A stretch of DNA of 8,197 bases from Candidatus Poribacteria bacterium. GTDB taxonomy: Bacteria > Poribacteria > WGA-4E > GCA-2687025. The DNA lies in NCBI GenBank assembly GCA_027625215.1, contig JAQBWJ010000070.1:1-8197 (forward strand), in the 5' to 3' direction. The notes beneath the pieces were generated by a model. The model had not been told where the DNA came from and searched no databases. It worked only from the letters and a program-made list of their open reading frames with translations. Shown in pieces: positions 7,301 to 8,197 of this stretch. Positions within the stretch are counted from its first letter, which is position 1. Each line of letters begins with the position of its first letter. The position numbers were made by a program, and so were the translations under genes.

Positions 7301-8197
7301 TGATGACCGCCGCGCCGTTCTCCGCCGCGTAGATGACCCCCGCCGCCGAATCGTCCTCTTGGAGTAACGTGCCGCTGCCCCGCGAGGCGAACCCGGTGCG
7401 TACGACCATCAACTTGCAGTTCCACGCGACGCCCGCGATGCCGACGCCGTTGTCCGGCTTCGCGCTGACGATCCCCGCGACGTGCGTGCCGTGTCCCGAT
7501 TCGTCGCTCGGATCGGCGTCTTGATCGCGGAAATCGCCCGTGCCGGAGGCGGTCGGCGCATCGACAAAATCCCAGCCGTGCGCGTCGTCGATGTAGCCGT
7601 TGCGGTCGTCGTCGATCCCGTTCTTGGGGATTTCGCCCGGGTTCGTCCACAACTGGTCGGCAAGATCGGGGTGGTTCATCGCCGCTCCGGTATCGACAAC
7701 CGCAACGATGACGGAGGAGCTCCCTCGCTCAATCGCCCACGCCCTCGTCATCTCCAACACGGGGAGGTTCCACTGTTCCGCGAATGCGGGGTCGTTCGGC
7801 GCGACCTCGTTTTGAAGCGTCCGCATCAGGCGGTTCGGTTCCGCCCAACGGACGCCCGGCACGGCGAGGTAGTCGGCGGCGGCTTGTTCCGGTCGGATTG
7901 CGTCTCCGAAACGGAAGACCCACGTCCGTTCGATCCGTCGGCGAAGCGGCGGCGCGTTCGGGATGGGCGCGACGACGGGCGCGGCTTCCTGAAATCGCCA
8001 GCGTTGGTGCGGCTTGGCAAACGACGGATGCGTGTTCGGATCGCGATTGTCGGCGAGTTGGACGATCAGTTCGCGCGGGGTCGTCTGGGGCGAGTGTTGG
8101 ACTCTTCCAATCTCCGCGACGGCGACGGACGCGAGCGCCGTCAACCCCATCGCCCATCCGATCATCCACGCGACGACACGCCCGTTCCACGACTCCG
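4335..8197 (-). CDS. Large secreted subtilisin-like (S8) serine protease with FG-GAP propeller
   Basis: Residues are numbered from the ATG at 8165 (1276 residues to the stop). Order: hydrophobic signal segment (1-17, AVA|E); I9-like propeptide (about 30-115, with VPGVRWAEPNRLMR); S8 catalytic domain (about 124-440) with D158 (VVDTG), H225 (GHGTHVAG), oxyanion N321 (ATGNES) and S383 (SGTSMATPH), so it should be active; two Ig-like segments (about 443-635); seven FG-GAP/VCBS units (about 655-985); an Fn3-like segment (about 992-1078); a Big_5/SbsA-like segment (about 1079-1178); and a FlgD/type IX-like C-terminal domain (1186-1276). NPGEIPKNGIDDDRNG and YIDDAHGWDF (175-200) resemble a calcium-binding insert found in related subtilases. 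It is probably exported, matures by propeptide removal and degrades extracellular protein. The start is uncertain: the frame stays open upstream (ESWNGRVVAW) to the edge, the ATG at 8165 has no clear ribosome binding site, and its signal lacks a basic n-region, so the gene is probably 5' partial. Confidence 0.95.
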   Translation of the reverse strand, partial: ESWNGRVVAWMIGWAMGLTALASVAVAEIGRVQHSPQTTPRELIVQLADNRDPNTHPSFAKPHQRWRFQEAAPVVAPIPNAPPLRRRIERTWVFRFGDAIRPEQAAADYLAVPGVRWAEPNRLMRTLQNEVAPNDPAFAEQWNLPVLEMTRAWAIERGSSSVIVAVVDTGAAMNHPDLADQLWTNPGEIPKNGIDDDRNGYIDDAHGWDFVDAPTASGTGDFRDQDADPSDESGHGTHVAGIVSAKPDNGVGIAGVAWNCKLMVVRTGFASRGSGTLLQEDDSAAGVIYAAENGAAVINMSWGDERGSQLLRDTMRYAASLGVALVAATGNESDESVLYPAGFPEVISVTASEKDNQAAYFANANAEAEIAAPGISILSLSLDGGTRLLSGTSMATPHVVGVIALMRSRRPSLTVAEIRRILISTTTPLTEMGRAVGAGIVNAPRALTASQTLVAKFSGDAIRWGSDTRLEVRATVGGLDFAGYRLFVGETEVPTEWALLGEGVGIAQAGFDRPLFTWETGGIAEGRFTLRVEAYDSRGNTIRDHRLVELDHTPPQLVRADFFQGLVGGALAPAIWGETDDLASGSVTFRNLDDNRVLGPLQFGTPQHHFILAGRSVLPDGDWNYRFVATNPAGLTTEINGTFSNRQTAPNLYRHDFLRGRTLPALDLAIRPTDFDRDGNVEIMGSTPGDGGFLVSQIYEWEPSGIFRAAHLFRDFLVPNDAGDLDGDGLMEVVGVRGGSLVLLEAAAPGAFPTELRWGVEDRFSARYVDLDGDGRDELVARSGASKLYVYRATGDNKFEQVVATQNPTSGRNWLANHYAVDDFDNDGIPELIFGDVDGDVFALGWRNGTLELLWEQRLRYPVIDSLATGEFNGLKGVVVTGEERYSATQTNARFLVLSAWLWDGRGLTAAGSRRFLTGDLTSAVMTGKMDGNDDMIGIVAAGGAYLLRMLPSGELEVDWAAPSVTSFLPAFYDVTGDGRAELFYNAQGALSVVTPDQALQADKRPFALEVEAVDSTRVRLRWQAESAQGPFQIVRFDEDRKIEIDLGSVSGTTEYMDDTVELDKTYRYEIGFGEFRSARIGVYVGEQPRFASVEPLTRSRYVVAFTLPMADEARQAYHYALSREGSDETFQPSSLAMTGDLARIIMATTQPLESGDYTLRVIDPSEVHSRDGMPLDPSGATMAFRVSASEDSVTSLNGMRVYPNPVRPNRDHAPRVTFDRLPNGSVVRLYTPDGNLVVENNAPVSANRWEWDLLNGAHQPVASGVFIFVVEWNDERRIGRIAVIR
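4338..4610 (-). other. FlgD/type IX-like C-terminal domain of the protease
   Basis: Protease residues 1186-1276 hold the landmarks of the FlgD Ig-like/type IX secretion sorting family: MRVYPNPVRP at the start, VRLYTPDGNLV in the middle, W-DLLNG-HQPVASGVFIFVV, and a final RIGRIAVIR. In Bacteroidetes such domains direct outer-membrane export and surface attachment. In other phyla similar domains are common at the ends of giant exported proteins, and the route is not always known. Confidence 0.8.
5211..6206 (-). repeat. Seven FG-GAP/VCBS-type repeats (predicted beta-propeller) within the protease
   Basis: Units start near protease residues 664 (DFDRDGNVEI), 714 (DLDGDGLMEVV), 760 (DLDGDGRDELV), 813 (DFDNDGIPELI), 860 (GEFNGLKGVVV), 918 (GKMDGNDDMIGIV) and 964 (DVTGDGRAELF), so they are about 46-57 residues apart. 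Four have canonical acidic D-x-D-x-D-G calcium loops, units five and six are degenerate, and the last is a variant. Seven units of about 50 residues fit an integrin-like seven-bladed propeller. This fold is inferred from spacing alone. Confidence 0.75.

Noticed and set aside
6418..7650. Long open frame (410 codons) on the - strand overlapping the protease in another frame
   Set aside because: Its translation is very rich in Arg, Gly and His with no domain motif, as expected from a shifted frame of a GC-rich gene. The overlapping frame carries an intact S8 catalytic domain.

Overview
The window holds three protein-coding genes on GC-rich DNA with very little intergenic space. No RNA gene, insertion sequence, CRISPR array or prophage module is visible. 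A cobalamin-dependent methionine synthase (metH, + strand, 5' end just outside the window) is followed after about 95 bases by a small secreted LamG/concanavalin A-like protein (+ strand). A very large secreted subtilisin-family protease (- strand, N-terminus at or just beyond the right edge) converges on the LamG gene, with only 6 bases between the two stop codons.

The organism looks like an uncultivated, GC-rich, Gram-negative-type bacterium. A long extracellular protein that combines an S8 protease, a calcium-type FG-GAP/VCBS propeller, Ig-like modules and a FlgD/type IX-like C-terminal domain is a style known from Candidatus Poribacteria, Latescibacteria, KSB1 and similar phyla. The short LamG protein with its Lys/Trp-containing tail resembles, from memory, LamG families expanded in Poribacteria. 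This placement is inference and was not tested by any search. The MetH belongs by motif to the form with an 'RYSFGYP' activation domain, as in cyanobacteria and actinobacteria, rather than the E. coli 'RPAPGYP' form.

Region by region: 1-3474 is metH, with homocysteine, pterin, cobalamin and reactivation domains all intact. 3475-3569 is a short spacer with a candidate promoter, an overlapping small hairpin and the ribosome binding site of the next gene. 3570-4328 is the LamG gene. 4335 to the right edge is the protease: propeptide, catalytic domain, two Ig-like segments, a seven-unit propeller, an Fn3-like segment, a Big_5-like segment and a C-terminal sorting-type domain.

The genes do not form an obvious pathway. 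metH is central one-carbon and methionine metabolism in the cytoplasm, while its two neighbours are exported proteins, probably acting at or outside the cell surface. I found no convincing evidence of a new multi-gene system. The most interesting material is the architecture of the protease and the conserved-looking tails of the two exported proteins.
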